The translations under genes and the position numbers were made by a program. From Ahaetulla prasina (lineage: Eukaryota; Chordata; Lepidosauria; Squamata; Colubridae): a stretch of DNA of 64,000 nucleotides. Where the stretch lies: the NCBI RefSeq assembly GCF_028640845.1, contig NC_080541.1, positions 9,390,435 to 9,454,434 of the forward strand, in the 5' to 3' direction. Numbering within the stretch: position 1 is the first letter of the stretch; every line of letters starts with the position of its first letter. Of this stretch, positions 10,387 to 20,745 are shown piece after piece. The notes beneath the pieces were generated by a model. It saw only the letters and a program-made list of their open reading frames with translations. It was not told the DNA's origin and did no database searches.

Positions 10387-11437
10387 CTACCCTATCTGGC
10401 ATTTGTTCACTTTAACCTTTACCCCGGCAGACCGGAAAATGCCCAGAACTTTTCTCAACCGCTCCCCCAATTCTTCTAAATTTTCGGCTGATATCAATAC
10501 ATCATCGAAATAGGGGACTACCCCCGGGAGCCCTTGCAGAAGTCGCTCCATTAAATTTTGGAATAGACCAGGTGCCACACTCACCCCAAACTGTAACCGG
10601 GTACACTTGAAAGCACCTCTGTGAGTCACAATCGTCTGGGCTTCGGCTGTGTTACGCCTCACGGGCAGTTGTTGATAGGCTTGAGCCAAATCTAACTTGG
10701 CAAAAACGTGTCCTTGCCCCAGCGAGTGCAGCAAGTGTTGCACCACGGGGACCGGGTAAGCGCTTTTCTGCAAGGCTTTGTTTAACGTCGCCTTGTAGTC
10801 AGCGCAGATTCTAACTGACCCATCTGGTTTCACTGGGGTGACGATTGGCGTCTCCCACTTTGCGTGATCGACTGGCACCAGAATCCCCTGACTGATGAGC
10901 TTGTCTATCTCCTTGTCAATCTTAGGTTTAAGGGCAAAAGGGACTCTCCTTGCCTTTAACCTAATGGGGGCTACCTGGGGGTCTAAATTGAAGGAAATAG
11001 GGGTCCCCTTGTACTTGCCCAGGCAGTCCTTGAAGACATCTTCGAACTCGTTCATGAGTGTGTCTTTTAGGTTAAAGTCACTTCTGTAGATGCCAGTCAC
11101 TCCCATGCCCAATGCACGGAACCAGTCTAGTCCCAACAGACTTGGCAGGGTCCCTTCGACTATCGTGATGGGCAGGGTCTTCTTGTGTGGTCCGTAGACG
11201 CCGGACGGAGGTGGTCCCTCGAACAGGGATGCGATTCCCTTGGTAGTCGTGCACTCGTAGCCGTTGTGTTTGCAGTTTGCGTTTGGCGATTCTCGGCAAA
11301 GCTTTTGCAAAAGTGTCCCAGGACATGATTGTGATCGCTGACCCTGTGTCCACTTCTAGTCGGCACGGCACTCCTTCGATTTTCAGTTTAGTGAAAATTT
11401 TCTTCTCGACGTGGGTTGCTGCACGGCCTATGATCAC
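10387..11437 (-). pseudogene. Gypsy protease and reverse transcriptase
   Basis: Two overlapping minus frames. 11078-11437 has the aspartic protease motif LEVDTGSAITIMSWDTF. 10387-11310 has protease end GLDWF, then reverse transcriptase: KWETPIVTPVKPDGSVRICADY, FAKLDLAQAYQQLPV and the catalytic YFDDVLIS. The two frames are shifted relative to one another, so a -1 or +1 lesion lies near 11300. The stretch 10100-10387 (thumb/connection) is also out of frame. Confidence 0.9.
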
Positions 11438-11529
11438 GGTCGTTCGATTTGAGTTCGCGCCCTTTTTGTTTTGACCAATCGCGGGTCGCCTTGCCGATCC
11501 TGCGCTCTGATTGGTTGGTTTGAATTTTC

Positions 11530-11602
11530 GGCGGGAAGGTTGGGGTGCTCGACAGACTTGAGCCAGGTGCCCCTTCTTCTCGCACCGCCGACATGTAGCG
11601 TC
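11530..11602 (-). pseudogene. Gypsy gag CCHC zinc knuckle
   Basis: The minus strand encodes TCRRCEKKGHLAQVC, a C-x2-C-x4-H-x4-C nucleocapsid knuckle. It lies next to the L2 insertion and is in a different frame from the protease, so the gag end is split off from the capsid part at 13099-13551. Confidence 0.75.
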
Positions 11603-11604
11603 CT

Positions 11605-12835
11605 TGAACTTTTATTTATTTATTTATTTATTTATTAATTAGATTTCTAGACCGCCCTTCTCCCGAAGGACTCAGGGCGGTGTACAGCCTTATTAAAACA
11701 CATAGGTGCACAATAAATTTAAAATACATTTAAAATGAAATATTTAACCGGCCAATTTAAAACTAAAAACGGTCAAACGACCGATATAAAACCCTAAACT
11801 ATAAAATCACCATTAAAAACCCATAACTTAAAAAACTAACCCAGTCCAGCGCAGATAAATAAGTAAGTTTTGAGCTCGGCAAAGGTCTGAGGTCCGAAGT
11901 TGACGAAGTCCTGGGGAGCTCTGCTCCAGAGGGCGGAGCCCCCACAGAGAAGGCCCTTCCCTGGGTGTCGCCAGACGACACTGTCGCTACCGACGGCACC
12001 CTGAGGAGTCCCTCTGTGAGAGCGCACGGGTCGGTGAGAGGTATTCGCAGCAGCAGGCGGTCCCGTAAGTAACCCGGCCCTATGCCATGGAGCGCTTTAA
12101 AGACGCTCACCAACACCTTGAAGCGCACCCGAAGGCCACAGGTAGCCAGTGCAGCCTGCGCAGGATAGGTGTCACTCGGGAGCCACGAGGGCTCCTCTAT
12201 CACCCGCAAGAGCTGCATTCTGGACCAACTGCAGCCTCCGGATGCCCTTCAAGGGAGCCCCATGTAGAGAGCATTGCAGTAGTCCAGACGAGACGTCACA
12301 AGGGCGTGAGTGACTGTGCACAAGGCATCGGTCAGAAAGGGCGAACTGGCGCACCAGGCGAACCTGGTGGAAAGCTCTCCTGGAGACGGCCGTCAAATGA
12401 TCTTCAAAAGACAGCCGTGCATCCAGGAGAACGCCCAAATTACGCACCCTTTCCATCGGGGCCAATGCACAGCCGTGCATCCAGGAGAACGCCCAAATTA
12501 CGCACCCTTTCCATCGGGGCCAATGACTCGCTCCCGACAGTCAGCCGCGGACTCAGCTGACTGTACCGGGATGCCGGCATCCACCGCCACTCCCGCTTGG
12601 AGGGATTGAGCTTGAGCCTGTTTCTCCCCATCCAGACCGCGGTTTCCAGACACCGACAGCACTTGATAGCTTCATTGGGGTGGCCCGTGTGAAAAGTACA
12701 GCTGGGTGTCATCAGCGACAGCTGGTACTCACACCGAAGCCACTGATGATCTCACCCAGCGGCTTCATATAGATATTGAACAGAAGGCGAGAGAGACCCC
12801 GGCACCACAAGTGAGGCGCCACGGGGTGATCTCTG
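11605..12835 (-). mobile_element. L2-like LINE nested in the gypsy element
   Basis: The minus strand shows the LINE C-terminal blocks (LAPMERVRNLGVLLDARL, LSFEDHLTAVSRRAF, WLPV) and a 3' UTR ending in (TTTA)n at 11610-11635. It is 5'-truncated around the reverse transcriptase motif region (62800 in the fuller copy). It carries a 58-bp tandem duplication at about 12413-12528. Confidence 0.85.
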
Positions 12836-13098
12836 CCCTCACAACACCGCCTGCGTGCATTGCATCGTTGACGCTGGTGTTGCCCTCCGCAACTTCCGCA
12901 TTCATCCCGGTCTTTGCCCCTTCTCTCGTGAGGCAAACTCCTTCCTCATCCTCGCCGTCTGATTCGGTCTGGATTTCTTCATTGTGGACCGGGGTTGATT
13001 TCGCTTGCGCCGCCGCTGGCGTGAGTGGCTTTGTAGGGTTTCCGCCGCTTGGGTGGACATCTCATGAGCTCTGGCTTCGCCCAGAGCGCTTGCCAGCG

Positions 13099-13551
13099 TT
13101 AGATTGCTTTTGATAGCAGCCGCCTCCACAAACGAATGTCTCTGACCCCACGGATGAGTTGCTCTAACAGCTCCTCATCCAAGTCTCGTACCCACAGTCC
13201 TTGAGGCTTTTTCGCAGGGCGGCCATGTAATCGCTGATGGATTCGCCTCTTGCTGTCTGGCGCCCCAAATTCAAAACGCCGTACGTATTTGGACGGTGTT
13301 GGCGCGAAATGGTTCTTCAATAGATTTTGCAGAGTTTGCCACGATACCGATTGTACCGGCGTTGGCTCTGCCAGGGCTTCCGCAATGTCGATGACCTCAG
13401 GACCGCAGTGGCTCAGGAAATATGCCCTTTTGCGGTTGTCTGGAACTCCTTGCAGTTCGTTTGCTTCTAGGAAGCTTTCGAAACGGGTCATGTACGTTCC
13501 CCATTTCTCCCTGGCTGGGTCAAACGGCGCGGGCGGAGTGTAGCTGGCCAT
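13099..13551 (-). pseudogene. Gypsy gag capsid region
   Basis: A 150-residue minus frame beginning MASYTPPAPFDPAREKWGTY, with FLEANELQGVPDNRKRAYFL and a WQTLQNLLKNHFAP block, typical of Ty3/gypsy gag matrix-capsid. It is interrupted downstream by the L2. The start lies about 100 bp inside the 5' LTR, as expected. Confidence 0.8.
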
Positions 13552-13648
13552 CTCCGCGTTTCTGCCCTGAGTTTGCTGGGTTCGGTTCCTCCGTGCTTCA
13601 GCTCGTTCCTGGTGCTCTTTAGCCTCGAGATCCCATCCTCGTCGCCAG

Positions 13649-13827
13649 TGTTAAGTTCGGGAAGTAACGAGGCTGGAGACCAGGGTAGTGACAACAGCTC
13701 TTTAATATATGGTGAACCCAGCGACCAGGCTGGGGAAAAACCTCTCCTTATATACAGTTCAACCGGCGGCTTTAACCAATCAGCAACGTGCTTGTTTCCC
13801 GCCGAAACCATTTAAAGATACATTACA
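13649..13827 (-). repeat. Gypsy 5' LTR
   Basis: 179 bp, TG...CA; the partner of 8051-8229. On the minus strand it is followed by 'ctggcgacgaggatggga' (13648-13631), where a tRNA primer-binding site is expected; I could not assign the tRNA. Confidence 0.95.
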
Positions 13828-13832
13828 AGTTT

Positions 13833-14062
13833 CATCTTCAGGATCTGGCCTTCTAAAGAGCAGTCAGGGTTGATCTCCTCTAGGACTGACCGGTTTGTTC
13901 ACCTTGCAGTCCAAGGGACTCTCAGGAGTCTTCTCCAGCACCAGAGTTCAAAGGCCTCAATTCCTTGGAGCTCAGCCTTTCTTATGGTCCAACTTTCACA
14001 ACCATCCATTGCAACTGGGAAAACCAGAGCCTTGACTATACGCACTTTTGTTGGACCTAGGC
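13833..14062 (-). mobile_element. BovB (RTE) LINE fragment, part 2
   Basis: Continues 7778-8050 across the gypsy insertion. The minus frame reads KIVKALVFPVAMDG, ESWTIRKAELQGIEAFELWCWRRLLRVPWTA, then SVLEEINPDCSLEGQILKMKL. This is the conserved BovB region just ahead of the GHLMRRKDSLEK block. Confidence 0.85.
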
Positions 14063-14235
14063 AACCATGAACCTGGGAACTGGACAGAAAAGGGAAATTA
14101 TTTATTTATTTATTTATTGACTGGCAATTTTCATGCATTTATTTATTCACTGAAGTTATACACTGCAGTAATAAAAAACAGACTCCTTGAATTTTCATTT
14201 TTTCCCCCTATGGAAGACATGGTAGCATCTAACGT

Positions 14236-14598
14236 TATTTTTTTTTTAAAAAAAATACTTTTTATTAAACAGTTTTTAAAAACGAAAAGGAATCTTTAAC
14301 AATTTTTTCTTTCCAGCAAGTTCACATCGGCAAAACATTTCTTAGTTATCCATTTTTCTCCCTTATTTCAATGCATCTTTTATTCATACAATTCTAATAT
14401 TTATTTATTTACATGTATACATATAAATAACAGTATACACAATTTCATTTCTCCAATTTCTGTTTTCTCTTTTTCTTACGTTTCTACTCCTATATCTTCC
14501 ACTATTTGATCTTTCTCCTCTAGCCATTCATACCATTTCTCCCATACTATATCATATTCTGCTTCCTCTTTTTCTTTGTATCTCTTTTGTAAGTTATT
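14236..14598 (-). mobile_element. L1 3' end fragment
   Basis: On the minus strand a decayed ORF2 C-terminus and an AT-rich 3' UTR end in an A-rich tail (poly-T at 14238-14260). It separates two parts of the duplicated unit flank (14040-14100 and 14600-15110), which are contiguous at 30530-30800 in unit C, so it inserted after the duplication. Confidence 0.5.
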
Positions 14599-14776
14599 AT
14601 TTGTAAATTATTTTTTATTTCAGTTGGACTGATTTTATCATCTGAGAAGTTTTGTGATGAACTTCCGCTCATAAACCTCTCATTTTCATGCTAAACACGT
14701 TGTAAATTTGTCTTTCTTTATAGTATTCCTACACTTTGGTTCATGCAGACCGAAGTGCTAATTTAAGGGTCTAGAT

Positions 14777-15041
14777 CAGGAGGGAAATGCTACCGGTTCG
14801 GACCGGTTCGGCCAAACCGGTAGTGACGGTGACACATAGTTCGGAGAACCAGTAGCAGCGGCAGTATGAGGCTCCGCTCACCCGGCCAGACGTCATTACT
14901 TCCTGTTTTTTTACCAGGAAGTAACCTGTTTTTGAGCCTCTGAGCATGCGAAGAAGGCTTTGCACATACACAGACGGTCCAAGCATGCATGTGACCGCGC
15001 CCTTCCAAACCAATTGGGAAGGTAAGTAGATTTCACCCCTG
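14777..15041. mobile_element. hAT-like miniature element, GC-richer subfamily
   Basis: Begins CAGGAGGGAAATGCTACCGG and ends TAGATTTCACCCCTG. It is flanked on both sides by gtctagat (14769-14776 and 15042-15049), a perfect 8-bp target duplication. The interior differs from the CAGTGGTGGG copies but shares 'taccggttc'. No transposase. Confidence 0.85.
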
Positions 15042-15109
15042 GTCTAGATTTATTGAGACACAAGGGCCTTTTTGAGATGAAAATAATTCTTCATTCCATA
15101 ATTAATCAG

Positions 15110-15290
15110 TGGAAAGACTTGCACAACTCCAGAAGTTGTGGGTGCTCCAACCCTGAAGGTTTTTAAGAAACGATTGGAGCACCATTTCTTTGAAATGTTG
15201 TATGGTTTCCCTGCTTGAGCAGGGGGTTGGACTAGAAGATCTCCAAGGTGCCTTCCAACTCTGCTATTCTGTTATTCATCATCTCTCAGG
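15110..15290 (+). mobile_element. CR1 LINE 3' end
   Basis: Shows the CR1 end: ...CAGAAGTTGTGGGTGCTCCA, GAGCAGGGGGTTGGACTAGA, CTTCCAACTCTG and a short ATTCT tail. A second small piece of the same 3' end lies at 15790-15910. 5'-truncated. Confidence 0.85.
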
Positions 15291-16486
15291 GGAAGAGAAC
15301 AATGATGGTTTAGCAATTCACAAACTGTGTGTGTTGAGTCCCCTTCTGCAAAATTATTCCTGTAGTAGTCCACGGTACAGAGGAAATCATCTGGTATCCT
15401 ACTTTCTTTCTCCATTCTCTGACTACTATGCATAATTTCATAATCATTGATTATGGTTTAAACCTGGAACAAACAGAGACCACTTCCTCTGGGACCACCC
15501 ATTGATGATTATCATACAATGCAGTTTCCAAAGTTCTGGTAAACGGTATAACTTTGGGCAGTTCAATACATTGATAATATAAATAGTTGATTTTAAGTCA
15601 TCTCTCTTTTGCACAGTTTGTTTCCACTGATGTTGGTTTTAAGGGCCTTGAAACCTGTTGCTTTTAAGGGTCTGTTTGGGCAGTGGGATGAAAGACCCCT
15701 ATTATGTTGAATTGTTTTTATTCTTGTCCAGTTTGCCATCTTCTATTCCTTTATTCTTGTTTATTCTTAATCTTTTATGGAATTATTTTTCTGAAACGTT
15801 ATACAGTTTCCTGCCTGAGTAGGGGGTGGTGGGTGATGGGGATGGATTAGATGATCTCCAAGGTCCCTTCCAACTCGGTTATTCTGTTGAATATTCTGTT
15901 ATTCCTTCTCAGGTTCTCATTTGCGAACTGTCCGGAGGCATTGGAAAATGGAAATATATAGACTGAATTCTTCCTCCACCTCCACATTCTCAGGAATAAT
16001 TCATGGCCTGATTTCTACGTCTTTTTCTGCTTTTCCCTATTATTTTCCCTTTTTTTCCCCAAATGAGTAATTTTTATCTTTTCTGATCATTAACAAATAA
16101 ACTTCCAGCTATTTTTTTTTTAAAGTAGCTGAACTGGGAGGGGCATATGGGCTCACTGTAATATGGATTTAGAGATTAGCTGGAACGGTGCTGGCACTAA
16201 AAAGGAACAGGAAGGAACCACAATATTTACTGATAACGTAAAACTGAGTCAGTTTTTCTCAGAGATTCAGAATGAAAGATGAAATATATTCAGTCTATCC
16301 TGTAGCGGAGCAAGAATATTGTTGCTCCCAGATATTGCAGAACAGCCTCTGATGTAAATGAGAGCAACAATTCCATAAATTGTCCCTATTTATTTATTTA
16401 TTTGCAGATTTTTCCATGAAACTGGAAATACAAGTCATTCTTGACCTATGACCATTTTTCTCAGGGACCATTTAAAGTTATGATAG
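15290..16486. other. Downstream flank of unit C, mostly anonymous
   Basis: 15640-15790 is similar to about 3600-3870 of unit B, so it is part of the receptor unit. 15790-15910 is a CR1 3' fragment. 16425-16486 resembles the end of the DNA transposon at 51358-51735. The rest (15910-16425) shows no coding frame or repeat that I recognise. Confidence 0.45.
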
Positions 16487-17651
16487 TGTTGTGACCAAGG
16501 CCCAAGTAGTGATTACTAAACACAATTCAGTCCTCAACAAACTTATTTTATCCAAAACTTCATCCAAAGTTGAAGTTGGATCCAGCTTCATCCAAAACAA
16601 AATTCTTAATAACCAGTCTATCACCAACCTTTGATGTCTTTGGCAACCTGCCAAGGGCTTTTCTTGGCAAAACCCCCACAAAATTCAAGAGACGCTGACA
16701 AGAAGCATGGAAATCAATGTTGCTTTCCTATAAAGAACCCAATGGCTCGTTGCTGCTCTTTTAAGACTTATGGAAGGGGCCAATCATCTTCTGGCCTTAC
16801 TCCCGAGTTGTCCTTTTTTCTTCAGCTGCTCTTACCTTCTGGCAACTCTTCGCATGCATGCACTAGGAACAGACTCCTCCTGTTCCTCTGTGTTGTGGTC
16901 CTCAGCAGCCTATGAAGCTGGCAACGAAATTGGACAGTGATGAGGCTGAGGTGAGGCCAGGGCCATCAGGAAGTGAGGTGCGGACTCCAGAGCCTCCAGA
17001 GACTGATAGTAGTGAGGCAGAGGATCAGAAGGAGCCTGTTCCTAATGCACACATGAGAAGAGCTGCGAAAAGGCAAGAGCAGCTCAAGCAGAGAGGACAA
17101 CTCAGGAGTAGGGCCAAGAGATGATTGGCCCCTCCCATAAGGCTTAAAACAGACCAGCACTGGCATTTCAACTTTGTCGGAAAACAACGTTGTAGCTGCG
17201 TCTTCTGCTCCATCTTCTGCTTCATGTACGTCTTTGTTTTTGTGGCTTCTGGATGTTTGCCAGGAAGGGCCTTTGGCAGTTTGCCTAATTGAACTAAGGT
17301 TTGTGAGATAACTGAGGAATTTGTGTTGGGAGGCATTTGTTTTACTTGGAGTTGAATGACGCTGGTAATGAAGTAATTCCCAGCTGTATGAATAAAATTT
17401 GTTTTTCCATGGACTAAGTTTATTACTACCTACTTGTGCCTGGGTCACAACACTCTGCCTCTATGCTGTCCACCTCTGGAGGCTCTGGAGTCTGCACATC
17501 ACTCCCAGATGGCTCTGGCCCAATCTCTGCCTCTGATGCAGAGCCCTCGTCCAGACCTTCCCCTGACTCCAGTACTGGCCCATTTTCTTCCCCAGCCTCC
17601 TCACTCTCTGACTCTGCTGCCAGGTCCTCAGGCTGCTGGTGGACCACAACA
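16487..17651 (-). mobile_element. Solo LTR (outer), split by a related solo LTR
   Basis: Read on the minus strand the LTR starts TGTTGTGGTCCACCAGCAGCC (17651 down to 17453), is interrupted, and resumes at 16890 to end in TTGGTCACAACA (16487). Flanks gatag (16482-16486) and gataa (17652-17656) are a 5-bp duplication with one mismatch. No internal region is left. The family is unknown; a TG...CA LTR with 5-bp duplication fits gypsy/ERV-type elements. Confidence 0.75.
16891..17452 (+). mobile_element. Solo LTR (inner), nested in the opposite orientation
   Basis: 562 bp from TGTTGTGGTCCTCAGCAGCC to CTGGGTCACAACA. It is flanked by ctctg (16886-16890 and 17453-17457), a perfect 5-bp duplication. 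It is the same family as the outer LTR: both share the 'gatgattggccccTcc' region and the Glu-rich-looking 5' part. aataaaa at about 17394 is a likely LTR polyadenylation signal. Confidence 0.85.
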
Positions 17652-17708
17652 GATAAGGTTACTATAACCCTTCTTTGGAGTTCTAACCATGCCAGCTTCC
17701 CCATGGTT

Positions 17709-18079
17709 TGTCAGAGTTTGCAGTAGAAATCAAATCCAGAAAGCACACACAGGCAGACCGATGCAACAGGATTCATTCACTTCTTTATATACATAATAAA
17801 ACATGAAGTACATTTACAATACCAATAGCAGATTTCTTCCAAGGTAGCAGTTACAAGCAAAACACAAGCAGAGTATAGCAGGCAGACAAGTTTGCAGCTT
17901 CAGAGCTCAGAGCTTAATACCGAGCCACGCCCAGGCTCTTTCCAGTTTCAGTTTCAATTCACCAATCAGCTCCCATTGGCTGATTTAGTTGCTATGCCTC
18001 TTCATTGGCTGACCCTGTTACCATGTCTCCATTCAGTCCTGATCTATTCCAGTCTATGAATATTCATACTCTGATTTCA
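17709..18079 (-). repeat. LTR-like sequence
   Basis: Begins TGTCAGAG and ends TTTCACA. On the minus strand it has CCAAT-like boxes (near 17960-18010) and a 'tatataaag'-type element (17782-17790). No target duplication could be recognised, so this is a tentative solo LTR. Confidence 0.35.
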
Positions 18080-18484
18080 CACGAGGGCTTTCTTGGTGGC
18101 AACTTGTTTGCACTTATGATCCCCATTTCCAACTTTTCCTGCTGGTTTGCCCAGAGAGTCAATGGAGAGCTTGGCAGGGAAGGTCATAGGTTGCTGGGGT
18201 AAGTCTGTCCCACTCATGCACTCTCCCCCAGCCCATCTCCATTTGTGGCATCCCAGTTACTCAGACCCCTCCAAACCTTCCTTGGACCTCTTTCACATGT
18301 TCCTACAAAGTCCCACACTGTTGTTTGTCACTTGCTCACTCTCCCCAACTTGTTCAAACCCCTCACTTCCTCCCCTGGCAACAGCCAATTTCTCACCGGA
18401 GTGCCTGAGACTGGCTACTTCCTGCCAGCTTCCCCAATGACTTTAATTGCAGGAAGCCAGCAGGGAATTGGCTTAAGATAGCAT

Positions 18485-18784
18485 CAGTGGTGAAATCCAT
18501 TTTTTTTTACTACCAGTTCTGTGGGCATGGCTTGGTGGGCATAGTGTGGTGTGGCTTGGTGAGCATGGCAGGGGAAGGATACTGCAAAATCTCCATTCCT
18601 ACCCCACTCCAGGGGAAGGTTATTGCAAAATCTCTATTCCTACCCCACTCTGGGGCCAGCCAGAAGTTGGTATTTGCCGGTTGTCTGAACTACTGAAAAT
18701 TTCCGCTACCGGTTCTCTGAAATGCTCAAATTTTCTGCTACCGGTTCTCCAGAACCTGTCAGAACCTGCTGGATTTCACCCCTG
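18485..18784. mobile_element. hAT-like miniature element in the unit C 3' flank
   Basis: Termini CAGTGGTGAAATCCA / TGGATTTCACCCCTG. Flanks gatagcat and gctagaat match at 6 of 8 positions. The unit B sequence (4440-4455) lacks the element and so shows the empty site: the insertion post-dates the receptor duplication. Confidence 0.8.
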
Positions 18785-19022
18785 GCTAGAATTACCTAAT
18801 GACTGTGTGATTGTGTTAATGGCAAACTTTGGAGGGAAAATTCTTGTCTCTCACATTTCCCCCCAATCTTCACGATGAAGTTTGATAACATTTTTTGAAG
18901 CAAAGAAAACTTGGTTATACTTTATTTCTGTAGCAATAATTTTGTACTCAAAAGAGATATCCAGAGTTAAAGAAAAGCTGAAATTTTCTATTTACAGAGG
19001 TTTTGAAACTGTTTATAAATTT

Positions 19023-19987
19023 TTATATGGTTTCAGGAGCTTCATCTTCCCTGAAGATTTTTTGAAAAACGACCTTGATGCTCTCCCTGGTCCGAGCTCG
19101 TTTTTTTCTCCCAATCAGGAAATAAATCACTGGATTAATGCTGCTGTTTAGGGAAGCACTTGGACATAAGTAGAAATTCAGTTCATTAGCATCAAACAAA
19201 TTCTTCTTGTTAAGAAAATGAGTAGTCAACACGTAGATATATAAAGGAAGAGTAAGAACAAGGAAACAGAGAAGAGTAATTAAGATCATCATTAAAAGTC
19301 TTCCACGTTTGACCTGTTGGGATTTAAGACATATTTTGATGAATAGGATTACAGTAGTGGCTGTGATCAATGGAAGGCAAAGCACAGCAGTCACCACCAA
19401 ATGGAGATTCCAAAAGAAATCCTGCATTATGTAATGTATTCCAATTAGGATGGAAGAGAAGATCCAGAGGAAGGCAAAGACAGCAAAGGATAAATATTTG
19501 GGCCGGGAACAACGATGCCAGATTGGGAAGAGGACAGCAACACACCGGTCAATGCTGATGGCTGTCAGAAGAAAGAGACCATTGATATACATAATGTTGG
19601 CGAGAGAGAAGATGATGGCCCATGGAATTCCTCTATGTATAATATATATATATATATAAATCTGTGCAATATATAGCCATAGATAGAAGGAACCCAAAGT
19701 CGGCAATAGCTAAATTAAGAATCAACACCATGAAAGGGTTTCTCTTAATCTGGAATCCAAGAAGCCAGATAACAATCCCGTTTAATGGGACTCCAATACA
19801 GCAGATGATGAATGCAACCAAGAAAATGACGCTTGCAGAATAGTTGGACGCAATTTGGTATTCGTCGAAAACTTTGGTAGTATTATAGTCCAGATATTCT
19901 TCTATAGCATTCATGTTTGCCAGGCTGAAATTCATCAGGAGACTTTTATAATGCTCCAATAACCTCTTCTTTTTAGAATGGAAGTTC
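19023..19987 (-). pseudogene. MRGPR-like receptor, frameshifted copy (unit C)
   Basis: Close paralogue of 4693-5586. The N-terminal part (through 19633) has MNAIEEYLDYN, TM1 and TM2 with IKRNPFMVLILNLAIAD. The C-terminal part (from about 19706 down to 19023) has LFLLTAISIDRC, VLFPIWHRCSRPKY, the remaining helices, NPVIYFLIG and the EDEAPE tail. The two parts are in different frames. The shift falls in a (TA)n tract at about 19638-19660, in the TM2/first-loop region, which replaces residues present in unit B. Elsewhere no stop is seen, so the lesion is young, or it may be a length-variable allele or assembly error. The acceptor AG at 19989-19988 is kept. The start is probably 19914 or 19935. 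Confidence 0.85.
19638..19662. repeat. (TA)n microsatellite inside a receptor gene
   Basis: About ten TA dinucleotides in the coding exon of the unit C receptor. The unit B gene has ordinary coding sequence at this place (ECL1 region). Confidence 0.9.
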
Positions 19988-20745
19988 CTATTTGAAGACA
20001 AAAAAAGAGCAAATTGATAGATAATTCATCAACAATTGTCATATCTTCACATCTTTGTGTACTGAGCCAAGATTTTGACCTCTGCTAATAATAATAATAA
20101 GAGTAGTAATAAGTGCAGACTTCCGGTTTGGCACCGTAGGTGATGGCGGTGATCTTTACGATCACCAACCTCTGGATTATGTGGAATCGCTAGGACAGCT
20201 TAAATCTGCTGTCCAGCGGTTCGGAAAACCCCCTCTTCGGGAGAAGGAGAAGGGGTGAGCTGAGGCAGAGGTTGAATTCCCCTAAGGCCCCTGAGAAAAA
20301 AGGGGTTTGAAGGGTTAAGTTCCCTCCAGTAACCCGAAGTGCTCCAGATCCGAGGATTCTTCTGCTTTGGCGGAACCAATCACCACGACCAAACGCCGAG
20401 ATTTATTTTGGACAATAAAGGATTATACCGGACAGAACGAAAGTGGGAGAACTTTAAGCAAGTAGCCAAGCCGATTCCCCGATACTTTGTAACAAGCTTG
20501 AAAACAGCAAGAAAATGGAGGCGAATTGTTAACAAGTTAACGAGTGGAAAGCGAAAGTGATACTTTCAGCGTGTGCCTCTGCAGTTGGTAATTTGCATGT
20601 TACTTGCTGCTTTAACTCTTTGCTGCCTGCTGATAGAATCTAGGAGATTTTTAAATACTGCTTTAAAAGACTGTGTTTTCAGAAGTTAAGAAGATTTAAA
20701 GTGAATATTAAGTTGGAAATAAATAAATAAATAATTTTATAGAAG

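Larger units (their letters stand above)
8051..13827 (-). mobile_element. Ty3/gypsy LTR retrotransposon with identical LTRs, defective
   Basis: A 5,777-bp element on the minus strand. Both 179-bp LTRs begin TG and end CA, and agttt (8046-8050 and 13828-13832) is a 5-bp target duplication. A purine tract (gggagggaaggag on the minus strand) adjoins the 3' LTR at 8230-8245. Gene order on the minus strand is gag, zinc knuckle, protease, reverse transcriptase, RNase H, integrase, as in Ty3/gypsy. An L2-like LINE (11605-12835) interrupts gag-pol, and several frameshifts break pol. It sits inside a BovB fragment. Confidence 0.95.

Noticed and set aside
17426..17704. Acidic Glu/Ser-rich frame as a gene
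   Set aside because: It lies in the solo LTR pair, and the same acidic stretch recurs in both LTR copies, in opposite orientations.
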